Under the pieces are notes generated by a model. The model saw only the letters and a list, made by a program, of their open reading frames with translations, was not told where the DNA came from and did no database searches. Below, one piece after another: positions 10,086 through 21,071 of a DNA stretch of 64,000 nucleotides. Origin of the DNA: Mycolicibacterium litorale (lineage in GTDB: Bacteria > Actinomycetota > Actinomycetes > Mycobacteriales > Mycobacteriaceae). Where the stretch lies: positions 1,054,001-1,118,000 of the forward strand of contig NZ_AP022586.1 of assembly GCF_010731695.1 (NCBI RefSeq). Reading direction: 5' to 3'. Numbering within the stretch: position 1 is the first letter of the stretch; every line of letters begins with the position of its first letter. Made by a program: the position numbers and the translations under genes.

Positions 10086-11572
10086 ACTTTCGCCAGTGAA
10101 TACCACGCCAGCACAGCGCATCCCGCGGCGATCAGCACGTGCGCCCATGAGTACATGCCGTGCGCGCCGTCGGGTTTGAAGATCACCATGATAAAGGTGG
10201 AGAACCCGGCGATCAGCGCGATCGACCGCCGTGAGGTGGCCAGCGCGGACACCACCGCCAGCGGCCACGTGTAGTACCACGGCAGTGCGGCGGGCACGAA
10301 CAGGACGACCACCAGCATCACCGAGGCGATGCCGATCAGCGCCTCCCGGTCGTCGTGCCGGAACCGCCACCACAGCAGAGGCAGCGAGACCGCGATGATC
10401 GTGAGCCCGACGATGCGGGTGACGTCGATGACGGCGTAGAAGTTCACCGGCAGGAACAGCCCGCCGATCGCGTTGGTCAGGTTCGCCGCCGCCGTCGGCA
10501 GGGTCAGCCAGTTGATGATCTTGACGTTGCCGGCCGCCAGCGCGGTCAGCCAGCCCAGCCCGACGCCGGCGGCCAAGGACAGCACCGCGAACACCGCCAC
10601 GAAGATCAGGACCGCGGCGGCGGTGGCCGCGGCGAAGGCGGGGACGGGACGGTAGCCGCGCCGGTCGCGCAGCTGGCGCATCCAGATCCACACCGTGAAC
10701 GGCAGCGCCAGCCCGGCGGTCGCCTTCACCGCGACCGCGACCACGATCACCGCCACGCCGGCCACGGGATGCCGGTTCAACAGAAGCGCCAGGCCGGCCA
10801 TCATCAGCCCGACCATCAGCATCTCGTTGTGCACCCCGCCCATGAGGTGGATGATCACCAGCGGGTTGAGCACGCAGATCCACAGCGCGGCCGCGCCGCT
10901 GGCGCCGACGTGGCGCGCCACCCGCGGCGCCGCCCAGATGAGCAGGATCAGTCCGGGCAGCATGCACAGCCGCAGCAGCATCGTGCCGGCCACGACGTCC
11001 TCGCCGACCATCATCGTGACGAACTTCGCGACCATGATGAACGCCGGGCCGTACGGCGCGGTGGTGGTCGTCCAGATCGGGCTGACGTCGTCCAGCAGGG
11101 GGTTGGGGTTGGCGATCGGGCCGACGACGTACGGGTCGAAGCCGTCGCGCAGCAGTGCGCCCTGCGCCAGATAGGAGTAGGTGTCGCGGCTGAACACCGG
11201 GACGCTCAGCAGCAGCGGCGCCAGCCAGAACCCGGTGGTGGCGACCATGGTGTATTCGTCGGCGGTGCGGTCGACCACCCGGCGGCCCAGCCACAGCCAG
11301 GCCAGCAGCATGGTCGCCACCCCGGCCCACAGCAGCACCGAGGACAGCACGAGGCCGTGGCCGAACCGCAGCCACGACAGGTGAAGCGATTCGAGAAGGG
11401 GATCGTGGACCCGGGTACTGCCTGCGCCTAGTCCGCCCGCGGTGATCAGCACCGCACCCAGGCAGCCCAGCAGCGCCGGTTTCGCCGACGCCGACGAGGC
11501 GAACGCGATCAGGCGTGAAACGTGCTGAGCTGCACTGGATTTCGGGGCCTCAGTCGGGGTGGGTGTGACCAT
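10040..11572 (-). CDS. mptA: Alpha-(1->6)-mannopyranosyltransferase MptA
   Basis: GT-C mannosyltransferase with about 12-13 membrane helices (510 residues) that uses polyprenyl-phosphate-mannose to extend the alpha-1,6 mannan backbone of lipomannan and LAM outside the membrane. The family signatures PVFSRDTYSYLAQGALLRDGFDPY (acidic/aromatic first loop), SPIWTTTTAPYGPAF, and LMGGVHNEMLMVG are visible. Start ATG 11572 (MVTPTPTEAPKSS). Its stop TAA lies at 10040-10042 inside a 25-bp tandem repeat, which replaces the usual C-terminal tail. It is last in the leftward operon GNAT - lppM - idsA2 - mptA (19 bp after idsA2), so prenyl chain synthesis and its use are co-transcribed. Confidence 0.93.
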   Translation of the reverse strand: MVTPTPTEAPKSSAAQHVSRLIAFASSASAKPALLGCLGAVLITAGGLGAGSTRVHDPLLESLHLSWLRFGHGLVLSSVLLWAGVATMLLAWLWLGRRVVDRTADEYTMVATTGFWLAPLLLSVPVFSRDTYSYLAQGALLRDGFDPYVVGPIANPNPLLDDVSPIWTTTTAPYGPAFIMVAKFVTMMVGEDVVAGTMLLRLCMLPGLILLIWAAPRVARHVGASGAAALWICVLNPLVIIHLMGGVHNEMLMVGLMMAGLALLLNRHPVAGVAVIVVAVAVKATAGLALPFTVWIWMRQLRDRRGYRPVPAFAAATAAAVLIFVAVFAVLSLAAGVGLGWLTALAAGNVKIINWLTLPTAAANLTNAIGGLFLPVNFYAVIDVTRIVGLTIIAVSLPLLWWRFRHDDREALIGIASVMLVVVLFVPAALPWYYTWPLAVVSALATSRRSIALIAGFSTFIMVIFKPDGAHGMYSWAHVLIAAGCAVLAWYSLAKVDRGAVSKPRPRSGQ

Positions 11573-11591
11573 CGTCTGTGGTGGCGTCGGA

Positions 11592-13397
<1,806 letters not shown>

Positions 13398-13417
13398 TCA
13401 TCGTGCCAGATGCCGGT

Positions 13418-14011
13418 CTACAGCGGCAGTGCGCGGCCCAGGATGGCGAACGCCCGCGGATCACCGGCGAAGTGGTAGCCGCGGATGACGTCGGAGAACC
13501 CGAGGCGGCGGTAGAGCCGCCAGGCCCGGTTGGCCTCCCCGTTGATCTCCGGTGTGGAGAGCAGGACATGTCTCTCCTCGCGGCCGGTCAGCAGCCGGCG
13601 GGCGAGCGCCTCACCGAGGCCGTGGCCCTGGGCGTGGGGTGAGATGTGCAGTTCGGTCAATTCGAAGTAGCTGGTCATGAGCTCGTCGATGCGGTCCTGT
13701 GCGGCGCCGATCCGCTTGAGGCCCGCCACCACCTGCTGCTGCCACCACTGGTCGGGCGCCCCGCAGTACCCGTAGGCGACCCCGAGCAGCGGCGCGCCGA
13801 TCAGATCGTCCGGCGTGTCGGCCGCGTCGGCCGGCGTGTCGACCGCCGCGACAGCCTTCCAGCCGTGGCGCCGGGTGTGTTCGATCCACATCGACGCGCG
13901 CTGTTCCTCGGTGCCGCGGGGGTAGCGCATGGCGTCGACATAGATGCCGAGCGCTTCGCCGAGTCGGCGCTCCATGTCGGTCGGCGACAGATCGATGAGA
14001 TGAGGCGCCAA
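13418..14011 (-). CDS. GNAT-family N-acetyltransferase (Rv2170 type)
   Basis: A 197-residue GNAT protein. The acetyl-CoA-binding region is LTELHISPHAQGHGLGEALARRLL, with the Q/R-x-x-G-x-G/A turn represented by AQGHGLGEAL. The C-terminal YRRLGFSDVIRGYHFAGDPRAFAILGRAL is the conserved β6/β7 end. Start is TTG 14011 (MAPHLIDLSPTDMERR), with GAAGGGC upstream. The M. tuberculosis homologue has been reported as a lysine acetyltransferase; the substrate here is not known. It is first in the leftward operon reaching mptA and is divergent from the DUF3040 gene. Confidence 0.88.
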   Translation of the reverse strand: MAPHLIDLSPTDMERRLGEALGIYVDAMRYPRGTEEQRASMWIEHTRRHGWKAVAAVDTPADAADTPDDLIGAPLLGVAYGYCGAPDQWWQQQVVAGLKRIGAAQDRIDELMTSYFELTELHISPHAQGHGLGEALARRLLTGREERHVLLSTPEINGEANRAWRLYRRLGFSDVIRGYHFAGDPRAFAILGRALPL

Positions 14012-14234
14012 TGTCGTTGCCCTTCGGTCCGTCGCGCGGTGTGTTCGCAGGAGTCGTCGGTCCCATTATCTCCGCGGACGGCCAGTGTCCTTCCGGGGGC
14101 GGCGGAGGTCATACAATCGTGGGGCGAAGTAGGTGGTACGGCTCAGATCGACCTCGTATCATGACTGTTAGAGGTCCGTGAACGCGGGCACGCACGAGTT
14201 TGAACGAATGGCCGCAGGCGGCGAGGAGGGACGA

Positions 14235-14639
14235 ATGCCACTCTCCGATCATGAGCAGCGCATGCTCGATCAGATCGAGAGCGCGCTCTATGCCGAGGAT
14301 CCCAAATTCGCGTCGAGTGTGCGCGGTGGGACTCTGCGAGCGCCGTCGGCCCGCCGCCGGCTGCAGGGCGCGGCCCTGTTCGTGGTCGGGCTGGCGATGC
14401 TGGTCTCCGGTGTCGCGTTCAAGGCCACCATGATCGGAAGCTTCCCGATCCTCTCGGTGATCGGTTTCATCGTGATGTTCGGCGGCGTCGTCTACGCGAT
14501 CACCGGCCCCCGGGTGGCGGGCGGCCGCGACCGCTCGGCGCCGCAGCCCGGTGGGCCGCGGCAGAAGCGGGGGAAGGGATCGGGCGGTTCCTTCACCAGT
14601 CGGATGGAGGACCGGTTCCGCCGGCGCTTCGACGAATAG
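14235..14639 (+). CDS. DUF3040 membrane protein (Rv2169c type)
   Basis: A 134-residue actinobacterial protein of unknown function. The DUF3040 signature MPLSDHEQRMLDQIESALYAEDPKFA starts the protein. Two adjacent membrane helices (LQGAALFVVGLAMLVSGVAF and FPILSVIGFIVMFGGVVYAI) follow, then a basic Gly/Arg-rich cytosolic tail ending RMEDRFRRRFDE. The start is ATG 14235 after GCGAGGAGGG at 14221-14230. The 220-bp gap to the divergent GNAT gene contains TACAAT (14112-14117), a plausible -10 box. A strong terminator follows. Confidence 0.88.
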   Translation: MPLSDHEQRMLDQIESALYAEDPKFASSVRGGTLRAPSARRRLQGAALFVVGLAMLVSGVAFKATMIGSFPILSVIGFIVMFGGVVYAITGPRVAGGRDRSAPQPGGPRQKRGKGSGGSFTSRMEDRFRRRFDE

Positions 14640-14654
14640 CCTGCTGACACGCTG

Positions 14655-14688
14655 AAGGGGTAGCCCCGTCCGGGGCTGCCCCTTTTTT
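14655..14688 (+). terminator. Rho-independent terminator after the DUF3040 gene
   Basis: The hairpin AAGGGG-t-AGCCCC / GGGGCT-g-CCCCTT, with a GTCC loop, is followed by TTTTTT. This is the clearest intrinsic terminator in the window, and it insulates mraZ from upstream transcription. Confidence 0.92.
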
Positions 14689-14855
14689 CGTGCCCACCCT
14701 CAGGGCGGGTTCCCCCACAACGCCCCACCGGCATCGGTGATGCCGTGAGCTGCGGTTATCCCGGCTCGACCGCGCGTGGGCAGTCGCCGACATGGCGCAA
14801 TGTCCGAGCGTTTCGGGCCCGTAGTGGGGCGTCGTGGCAATCCGGCGCCGAGCAA

Positions 14856-14890
14856 TGGCGCAAAGTGGGGGATTGTGGGGTAAAGTGGCG
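14856..14890 (+). promoter_or_regulatory. MraZ-box array and probable mraZ promoter
   Basis: Four pentamers at strict 10-bp spacing: TGGCG (14856), TGGGG (14866), TGGGG (14876) and TGGCG (14886), separated by 5-nt spacers. MraZ is known to bind TGGGN repeats with 5-nt spacers upstream of its own gene. TAAAGT at 14881-14886 fits a -10 box, so binding would cover the promoter and autoregulate the cluster. The mraZ ATG is 47 bp downstream of the array. Confidence 0.85.
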
Positions 14891-14936
14891 TGCAGCGGAG
14901 CAACCGGAGCTCCGGGTGGCGCGGGAGGTGGCCAGG

Positions 14937-15368
14937 ATGTTTCTGGGCACCTACACGCCGAAGCTCGACGACAAAGGGCGGCTCACACTGCCCGCCAAGT
15001 TCCGCGACGCACTGGCAGGAGGGTTGATGGTCACCAAGAGCCAGGACCACAGCCTCGCCGTCTATCCGCGTGCGGAATTCGAGAAACTGGCCCGCCGGGC
15101 CTCGCAGGCGTCGCGCAGCAATCCCGAAGCGCGCGCCTTCCTGCGGAACCTGGCGGCCGCGACCGACGAACAACACCCCGACGCCCAGGGCCGGATCACG
15201 CTGTCGGCCGATCACCGCCGCTACGCGAACCTGTCGAAGGAATGCGTGGTGATCGGCTCGGTCGACTACCTCGAGATCTGGGACGCGGCGGCGTGGCAGG
15301 AGTACCAGCAGGCCCACGAAGAAAACTTCTCCGCGGCGACTGATGAAACTCTGCGCGACATCATCTGA
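14937..15368 (+). CDS. mraZ: Transcriptional regulator MraZ
   Basis: A 143-residue AbrB/MraZ-fold DNA-binding protein, the first gene of the dcw cluster, that in other bacteria represses or tunes its own operon. The two SpoVT-AbrB-like halves are visible: [23 protein letters not shown] and [25 protein letters not shown], each with the DxxGR motif (second half as AQGRI). Start ATG 14937 follows GGGAGGT at 14923-14929. The preceding four-box array is its probable operator. The next gene's longest start overlaps its last 26 bp. Confidence 0.95.
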   Translation: MFLGTYTPKLDDKGRLTLPAKFRDALAGGLMVTKSQDHSLAVYPRAEFEKLARRASQASRSNPEARAFLRNLAAATDEQHPDAQGRITLSADHRRYANLSKECVVIGSVDYLEIWDAAAWQEYQQAHEENFSAATDETLRDII

Positions 15369-16464
15369 ATCGGCCCGTGCAGCGTGGCCTCTGTCCGAAC
15401 CGGCCCTGGCGTACTTCCCCGACGCCAGGTCCGCCAACTCGGACAGGGACCTCGCTGCAGGGGCACACAGCCCGGGGGTGGCGATGGAGCACATTCCGGT
15501 CCTGCTGGATCGTTGCGTCGAGCTGCTGACCCCCGCGCTGACGCGCCGCGCTTCCGACGGCAGCGGCGCGGTTCTCGTGGACGCCACCCTGGGCGCGGGC
15601 GGACATGCCCACGCGTTCCTGACCGCCCTGCCCGGACTGCGTCTCATCGGCCTGGACCGCGATCCGCAGGCCCTGCAGATCGCGGGCGACCGCCTGGCCC
15701 CGTTCGGGGATCGCGTACTGCTGGTCCGCACGCGCTATGACGGCATCGACGACGCGCTGGCCCGCTCCGGCGCGTGGGCCGAGGACGTCAGCGGATTCCT
15801 GTTCGACCTCGGTGTGTCCTCGATGCAACTCGACCGCACCGAACGCGGCTTCTCCTACAGCACCGACGCCCCGCTGGACATGCGGATGGACACCGATGCG
15901 CCGCTGACCGCGGCCGAGGTGGTCAACACCTTCCCGGAGAAAGAGATCGCCCGGATCCTGCGCGAGTACGGCGAGGAACGCTTCGCGGGGCGCATCGCCA
16001 AGCAGATCGTGCGGCGCCGGCCCCTGAACACCACCGGCGAACTCGTCGAGCTGCTCTACGACGCGATCCCCGCTCCGGCCCGGCGCACCGGCGGGCATCC
16101 GGGCAAGCGCACCTTCCAGGCCCTGCGGATCGCGGTCAACAGCGAGCTGGACTCCCTGCGCGCCGCGGTGCCGGCCGCGCTGGCCGCACTCGACACCGGC
16201 GGCCGGATCGTCGTGATGGCCTACCAGTCGCTCGAAGACCGCATCGTCAAGACGGAGTTCGCCGCGGCCACCGCATCGCGCACCCCGCCTGGCCTGCCCG
16301 TCGAATTACCGGGCCATGAGCCCGAATTCGTCGCACTCACCCGTGGCGCCGAACGGGCCACCCCGGAGGAGATCGAACGCAATCCGCGTAGCGCACCCGT
16401 TCGGTTGCGCGCACTGGAGAAGGTTGCCGGCAGGCTGGACACGGCCAGAAGGGACGCGCCATGA
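15343..16464 (+). CDS. rsmH: 16S rRNA (cytosine-1402-N4)-methyltransferase RsmH (MraW)
   Basis: SAM-dependent enzyme methylating N4 of C1402 in the ribosomal P site. SAM-binding block [52 protein letters not shown] and [15 protein letters not shown] are all present. The core begins at ATG 15484 ([11 protein letters not shown]). The longer start at ATG 15343 adds 47 residues; part of these ([21 protein letters not shown]) resembles the N-terminal extension of M. tuberculosis Rv2165c, so I list the long form. It overlaps mraZ by 26 bp. No strong ribosome site precedes either start. Its end overlaps the FtsL-like gene by 4 bp. Confidence 0.9.
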   Translation: MKLCATSSESARAAWPLSEPALAYFPDARSANSDRDLAAGAHSPGVAMEHIPVLLDRCVELLTPALTRRASDGSGAVLVDATLGAGGHAHAFLTALPGLRLIGLDRDPQALQIAGDRLAPFGDRVLLVRTRYDGIDDALARSGAWAEDVSGFLFDLGVSSMQLDRTERGFSYSTDAPLDMRMDTDAPLTAAEVVNTFPEKEIARILREYGEERFAGRIAKQIVRRRPLNTTGELVELLYDAIPAPARRTGGHPGKRTFQALRIAVNSELDSLRAAVPAALAALDTGGRIVVMAYQSLEDRIVKTEFAAATASRTPPGLPVELPGHEPEFVALTRGAERATPEEIERNPRSAPVRLRALEKVAGRLDTARRDAP

Positions 16465-17549
16465 AGGCCAAGCGATCTGCACCGGTGCGCGGTGACGAGC
16501 GACGGCGGGCACCGCGCCAGCCGGTCCGCAAGGCGGCGCGCAGGGGAGTCGAGGCGTCCCCGCGCTCGGCGAGAACCCGGACCGGCAGACCGACCCGCGA
16601 CTCGCGATCGGCACCGCAGACCGCGCCGATCGCGCGGCCCGCGGAGCTGCCGGCACGGCCGAAGAACGCCAGCCAGGCCAAGGCCCGCGCCAAGGCCCGG
16701 AAGGCCAAGGCGCCCAAGGTCGTCCGCCCGCCGCTGCGGGAGCGGTTACTGCTCAGACTGTCGTCGGTCGAACTGAACCCGAAGGCCCTGATCGCCCGGG
16801 TGCCGTTCGTGGTGCTGGTCATCGGCTCACTCGGCCTCGGTCTCGGCATCACGCTGTGGCTGTCGACCGGCGCGGCCGAACGGTCCTACCAGCTCGGCGA
16901 GGCCCGCGAGACCAATCAGGCACTGGCACAACAGAAAGAGGCCCTCGAGCGCGACGTCCTCGAGGCACAGGCGGCGCCCGCCCTGGCCGAAGCCGCCCGC
17001 AACCTCGGCATGATCCCGTCCCGCGACACCGCCCACCTGGTACAGGATCCGGCGGGCAACTGGGTGGTGGTCGGCACCCCCAAACCGGCCGAAGGTGTCC
17101 CGCCGCCGCCGCTGAACACCCCGATCCCCGACGCGACACCCGCGCCGCCGCGACCGCCCGCCCAGGCCGCGCCCCGTGCGATCGACCCGCGAGCCGTCGA
17201 CCCGCGCGAGGTGCCCGTGCGGGTGACCACCAGGCCGCAGGCCCCGACCGCCGCCGCCGGTGACGTGCCGCACCTCGCACCCGGCGCCCAGCCGCCGGTC
17301 CCGGGGCCCGCCGCCGCACCTCTCGACGCGGCACCGGCACCGGTCGCCCCGGTACCGGCACCCGCGGCCGCACCTCTCGACGCGGCGCCCGCACCGATCG
17401 CCCCGGCCGACCCGGCCGTGGTGCCGTCCGCCCCGGCGCCCGCACCGGTCGACCCGGCGCTGATCGCCCCGGCGCCGGCGCCGGTACCGCTGGGCCTCGA
17501 CCACCTCGCCGCACCGCAGGCGCCCGTGCAACCCGGACCGCCGGCATGA
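16461..17549 (+). CDS. ftsL: FtsL-like divisome membrane protein (Rv2164c type), proline-rich tail
   Basis: A 362-residue bitopic protein in the position of ftsL between rsmH and the septal transpeptidase. A basic cytosolic N-terminus (1-110) is followed by one membrane helix at about 114-136. A short coiled coil then begins [20 protein letters not shown] and ends at an [17 protein letters not shown] segment, typical of FtsL/DivIC proteins. The last ~150 residues are Pro/Ala-rich with an 18-residue repeat. FtsL links FtsQ and FtsB to FtsW/PbpB in the periplasm. Both gene ends overlap neighbours by ATGA. Function is inferred from position and architecture. Confidence 0.85.
   Translation: MKAKRSAPVRGDERRRAPRQPVRKAARRGVEASPRSARTRTGRPTRDSRSAPQTAPIARPAELPARPKNASQAKARAKARKAKAPKVVRPPLRERLLLRLSSVELNPKALIARVPFVVLVIGSLGLGLGITLWLSTGAAERSYQLGEARETNQALAQQKEALERDVLEAQAAPALAEAARNLGMIPSRDTAHLVQDPAGNWVVVGTPKPAEGVPPPPLNTPIPDATPAPPRPPAQAAPRAIDPRAVDPREVPVRVTTRPQAPTAAAGDVPHLAPGAQPPVPGPAAAPLDAAPAPVAPVPAPAAAPLDAAPAPIAPADPAVVPSAPAPAPVDPALIAPAPAPVPLGLDHLAAPQAPVQPGPPA
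17313..17420 (+). repeat. 54-bp tandem repeat in the FtsL-like coding tail
   Basis: GCCGCACCTCTCGACGCGGC begins at 17313 and again at 17367, a 54-bp period encoding an 18-residue unit ([17 protein letters not shown]). The second copy diverges toward its end. The repeat keeps the reading frame, so copy number could vary without frameshift. Confidence 0.8.
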
Positions 17550-19471
17550 GCCCCCGCCGCGACCGGCAGCCCGGCGCGCCCCGGCGCACCCGCGCGCCCA
17601 AGGCGTCCCCGCAGGGCCGCTCGGCCAAGGCGCGCCGGACCCGCAAGGCGGTGACGAGCGACTCCGGGCTCAGCAGTTCGTCATTCGTCTTCCGGCACCG
17701 CGCAGGCAACGCGGTCATCTTCGTCCTGCTGCTCGTCGCGGGCACCCAGCTGTTCAACCTGCAGGTGCCTCGCGCGGAGGGGTTACGTGCCGAGGCGGCG
17801 AGCCAGCTCAAGGTCACCGACGTGCAGAAGGCGGTGCGGGGCAGCATCGTCGACCGCAACCAGGACAAGCTGGCGTTCACCATCGAGGCGCGGGCGTTGA
17901 CCTTCCAGCCGGTCAGGGTGCGCAAGCAACTCGAGGAGGCGCGCGCGAAGTCGGAGGAGGCCCCTGAGCCGAAACGCCGGCTCGCCGAGATCGCCGACGA
18001 GGTCGCGGCACGGCTGAACAACAAGCCCGACGCGAAAACCGTGCTGCGCAAGCTCAACAGCAACGAGACCTTCGTCTACCTCGCGCGTGCGGTCGATCCG
18101 GTGATCTCGGATGCCATCACCGAGAAGTTCCCCGAGGTGGGCTCCGAGCGCCAGGACATCCGGCAGTATCCGGGCGGCTCGCTGGCGGCCAACATCGTCG
18201 GCGGCATCGACTGGGACGGCCACGGCCTGCTGGGTCTGGAGGATTCACTCGACGCGGTGCTGGCCGGCACCGACGGCTCGGTCACCTACGACCGTGGCTC
18301 CGACGGCGTGGTCATCCCCGGCAGCTACCGCAACCGCCACGACGCGGTCGACGGTTCGACGGTCCAGCTGACCATCGACGACGACATCCAGTTCTATGTC
18401 CAGCAGCAGGTGCAGATGGCCAAGGACGCCTCGGGCGCCAAGAACGTCTCGGCCGTCGTGCTCGACGCGAAAACCGCTGAGGTGCTGGCGATGTCGAACG
18501 ACAGCACCTTCGACCCCAGCCAGGACATCGGTCGTCAGGAGAACCGCCAGATCGGCAACCTGCCGGTGTCCTCGCCGTTCGAGCCGGGGTCGGTCAACAA
18601 GATCATCACCGCCGCCGCGGCCATCGAGTACGGGCTGACCAACCCCGACGAGGTGCTGCAGGTGCCGGGCTCCATCCACATGGGCGGCGTCACCGTCAGC
18701 GACGCGTGGAACCACGGCACCATGCCGTACACCACCACCGGCGTGTTCGGGAAGTCGTCGAACGTCGGCACCCTGATGCTCGCCGAGCGCGTGGGGCAGG
18801 AACGGTTCGCCGAGATGCTCAAGAAGTTCGGTCTCGGCCAGCGCACCGGTGTGGGGCTACCCGGTGAGAGCGCGGGTCTGGTGCCGCCGATCCACCAGTG
18901 GTCGGGCAGCTCGTTCTCCAACCTGCCCATCGGACAAGGTCTTTCGATGACGCTGCTCCAGATGGCCGGGATGTACCAGGCGATCGCCAACGACGGCGTG
19001 CGCGTCCCGCCGCGTGTCCTCAAGGCCACCATCGCACCCGACGGCACCCGCACCGAGGAGGAGCGGCCCGAGGGTGTCCGCGTGGTGTCGCCGCAGACCG
19101 CGCAGACCGTGCGCAACATGTTCCGCTCCGTCGTGCAGCGCGATCCGATGGGGGAGCAGCAGGGCACCGGGCCCGCCGCCGCGGTCGAGGGCTACCAGAT
19201 CGCGGGCAAGACCGGCACCGCCCAGCAGATCAACCCGGCCTGCGGCTGCTACTACAGCGACGTCTACTGGATCACCTTCGCGGGGATGGCCACCGTCGAC
19301 GACCCCCGGTACGTGATCGGGATCATGATGGACGCGCCGCACCGTGCCGCCGACGGCTCTCCGGGTTCCTCGGCCGCCCCGCTGTTCCACAACATCGCCT
19401 CGTGGCTGCTGCAGCGGGAGAACGTGCCGCTCTCGCCGCCCGGCACGCCGCTGACCCTGCAGGCGACCTGA
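17546..19471 (+). CDS. pbpB: Septal peptidoglycan transpeptidase PbpB (FtsI/PBP3)
   Basis: Class B penicillin-binding protein of 641 residues that cross-links septal peptidoglycan. Basic cytosolic tail, one membrane helix near residues 52-72 ([18 protein letters not shown]), a dimerisation/pedestal domain with RGSIVDRN and [13 protein letters not shown], then the transpeptidase. Catalytic motifs: S349-V-N-K352, S404-S405-N406, and K555-[11 protein letters not shown] after KTG is as in mycobacterial PbpB (cysteines noted). It acts with FtsW, encoded downstream, and is held by Wag31 and FtsQ/L in the divisome. Start ATG 17546 overlaps the FtsL-like stop. Confidence 0.96.
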   Translation: MSPRRDRQPGAPRRTRAPKASPQGRSAKARRTRKAVTSDSGLSSSSFVFRHRAGNAVIFVLLLVAGTQLFNLQVPRAEGLRAEAASQLKVTDVQKAVRGSIVDRNQDKLAFTIEARALTFQPVRVRKQLEEARAKSEEAPEPKRRLAEIADEVAARLNNKPDAKTVLRKLNSNETFVYLARAVDPVISDAITEKFPEVGSERQDIRQYPGGSLAANIVGGIDWDGHGLLGLEDSLDAVLAGTDGSVTYDRGSDGVVIPGSYRNRHDAVDGSTVQLTIDDDIQFYVQQQVQMAKDASGAKNVSAVVLDAKTAEVLAMSNDSTFDPSQDIGRQENRQIGNLPVSSPFEPGSVNKIITAAAAIEYGLTNPDEVLQVPGSIHMGGVTVSDAWNHGTMPYTTTGVFGKSSNVGTLMLAERVGQERFAEMLKKFGLGQRTGVGLPGESAGLVPPIHQWSGSSFSNLPIGQGLSMTLLQMAGMYQAIANDGVRVPPRVLKATIAPDGTRTEEERPEGVRVVSPQTAQTVRNMFRSVVQRDPMGEQQGTGPAAAVEGYQIAGKTGTAQQINPACGCYYSDVYWITFAGMATVDDPRYVIGIMMDAPHRAADGSPGSSAAPLFHNIASWLLQRENVPLSPPGTPLTLQAT

Positions 19472-19514
19472 CCGACGAGGCAGGCCGGTCGGGGCTGGGT
19501 ACTGTGTCAGGGCC

Positions 19515-21071
19515 ATGAAGCTGCGCCCCAGCCATCCCGCCGGACACGCGCTCGGTGCCCTCGCCGAGCAGGTGCAGGCGGTTCCCGCCGCCGGAGTTCC
19601 GGTACCCGACATCCGGGTCACCGGGGTGACGCTGCGCGGCCAGGACGCCGTGGCCGGCGACCTGTTCGCCGCGCTGCCCGGTTCGTCCGCGCACGGCGCC
19701 CGATTCGTCGGCGAGGCGGTCGCGGGAGGTGCGGTCGCCGTGCTCACCGATGCCGCCGGGGCGGGCATGCTGGGAGCGGACGCGACGGTCCCGGTGCTCG
19801 TCCACCCCGAACCCCGCGCGGTGCTCGGTGAAGTGGCGTCGACCGTCTACGGCCATCCGTCGCGGCAGCTGCGCGTCGTCGGCGTGACCGGCACCTCGGG
19901 GAAGACCACCACCACCTACCTCATCGAGGCCGGCCTGCGGGCGGCCGGCCGGGTGGCCGGGCTGATCGGCACCGTCGGCATCCGCATCGACGGCCGCGAC
20001 CAGCCCAGCGCGCTGACCACCCCGGAGGCCCCGGACCTGCAGGCGCTGCTCGCCGTGATGGTCGAACAGGGCGCCGACACCGTGGTGATGGAGGTGTCCA
20101 GCCACGCGCTGACCCTCGGCCGGGTCGACGGCGTCCACTTCGCGGCGGGTGGATTCACCAACCTGTCCCGCGACCACCTCGACTTCCATCCGACGATGGA
20201 GGACTACTTCGAGGCCAAGGCGCGGCTGTTCGACCCGCGGTCCAGCGTGCACGCCGAGGTGTCGGTGGTGTGCGTCGACGACGACGCGGGCCGGGCGATG
20301 GCCACCCGCGCCCACCGCGCGCTGACGGTCAGCGCCGCCGGCCGGCCGGCGGATTGGCGCGCCGAGGACATCCGCGCCGTCGAGGCGGGCGCGCAGGAGT
20401 TCACCGCCGTCGACCCGGCGGGCGTGCACCACGGACTGCGGATCGGCCTGCCCGGCCACTACAACGTCGCGAACTGCCTGCTGGCCGCGGCGCTGCTCGA
20501 CGCCGTCGACGTCTCGCCCGAACAGGCCGCGCCCGGTCTGCGCACCGCGACGGTCCCCGGCCGGCTCGAAGCAGTGGACCGCGGACAGGACTTCCTCGCG
20601 CTCGTCGATTACGCGCACAAACCCGGCGCGCTGCGTGCGGTGCTGGAGACGCTGCGCGGCCAGGGTTCCGGCGGGCAGGAGCGAAGCGACCAGCGGATCG
20701 GCACCGGACGGGTGGCCGTGGTGTTCGGGGCGGGCGGCAACCGCGACGCCGGCAAGCGCGAACCGATGGGGCGGGTCGCCGCCGAACTGGCCGATCTGGT
20801 GGTCGTCACCGACGACAACCCCCGCGACGAGGATCCGGCCACCATCCGGTCGGCGATCGTGGCCGGCGCTCGCGCAGTCGGCGGCAGCGCGGACATCGTC
20901 GAGATCGGAGACCGGCGCGAGGCGATCGGCCACGCCGTGAGCTGGGCGCGGCCCGGCGACATCGTGCTGATCGCCGGCAAGGGCCACGAGACCGGCCAGA
21001 CCGCAGGTGGCACCACCCGCCCGTTCGACGACCGCGTCGAACTGGCCGAACTGTTGGAGAAGCGCGGGTGA
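19515..21071 (+). CDS. murE: UDP-MurNAc-L-Ala-D-Glu:meso-diaminopimelate ligase MurE
   Basis: Cytosolic Mur ligase adding meso-diaminopimelate to UDP-MurNAc-dipeptide with ATP. The P-loop is [14 protein letters not shown], a conserved MEVSSHAL follows, and the C-terminal DDNPRDEDP contains the DNPR motif that recognises mDAP, consistent with an mDAP wall. Length is 518 residues. Start ATG 19515 lies 43 bp after pbpB, the only real gap in this part of the operon. Odd point: between [13 protein letters not shown] and [10 protein letters not shown] there is a short hydrophilic stretch ([14 protein letters not shown]), encoded by repeat-like DNA. Confidence 0.96.
   Translation: MKLRPSHPAGHALGALAEQVQAVPAAGVPVPDIRVTGVTLRGQDAVAGDLFAALPGSSAHGARFVGEAVAGGAVAVLTDAAGAGMLGADATVPVLVHPEPRAVLGEVASTVYGHPSRQLRVVGVTGTSGKTTTTYLIEAGLRAAGRVAGLIGTVGIRIDGRDQPSALTTPEAPDLQALLAVMVEQGADTVVMEVSSHALTLGRVDGVHFAAGGFTNLSRDHLDFHPTMEDYFEAKARLFDPRSSVHAEVSVVCVDDDAGRAMATRAHRALTVSAAGRPADWRAEDIRAVEAGAQEFTAVDPAGVHHGLRIGLPGHYNVANCLLAAALLDAVDVSPEQAAPGLRTATVPGRLEAVDRGQDFLALVDYAHKPGALRAVLETLRGQGSGGQERSDQRIGTGRVAVVFGAGGNRDAGKREPMGRVAAELADLVVVTDDNPRDEDPATIRSAIVAGARAVGGSADIVEIGDRREAIGHAVSWARPGDIVLIAGKGHETGQTAGGTTRPFDDRVELAELLEKRG

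Noticed and set aside
20270..21067. Upstream in-frame extension of MurF
   Set aside because: Lies inside murE in another frame and is Arg/Gly-rich; MurF homology starts at GTG 21068, which overlaps the murE stop.
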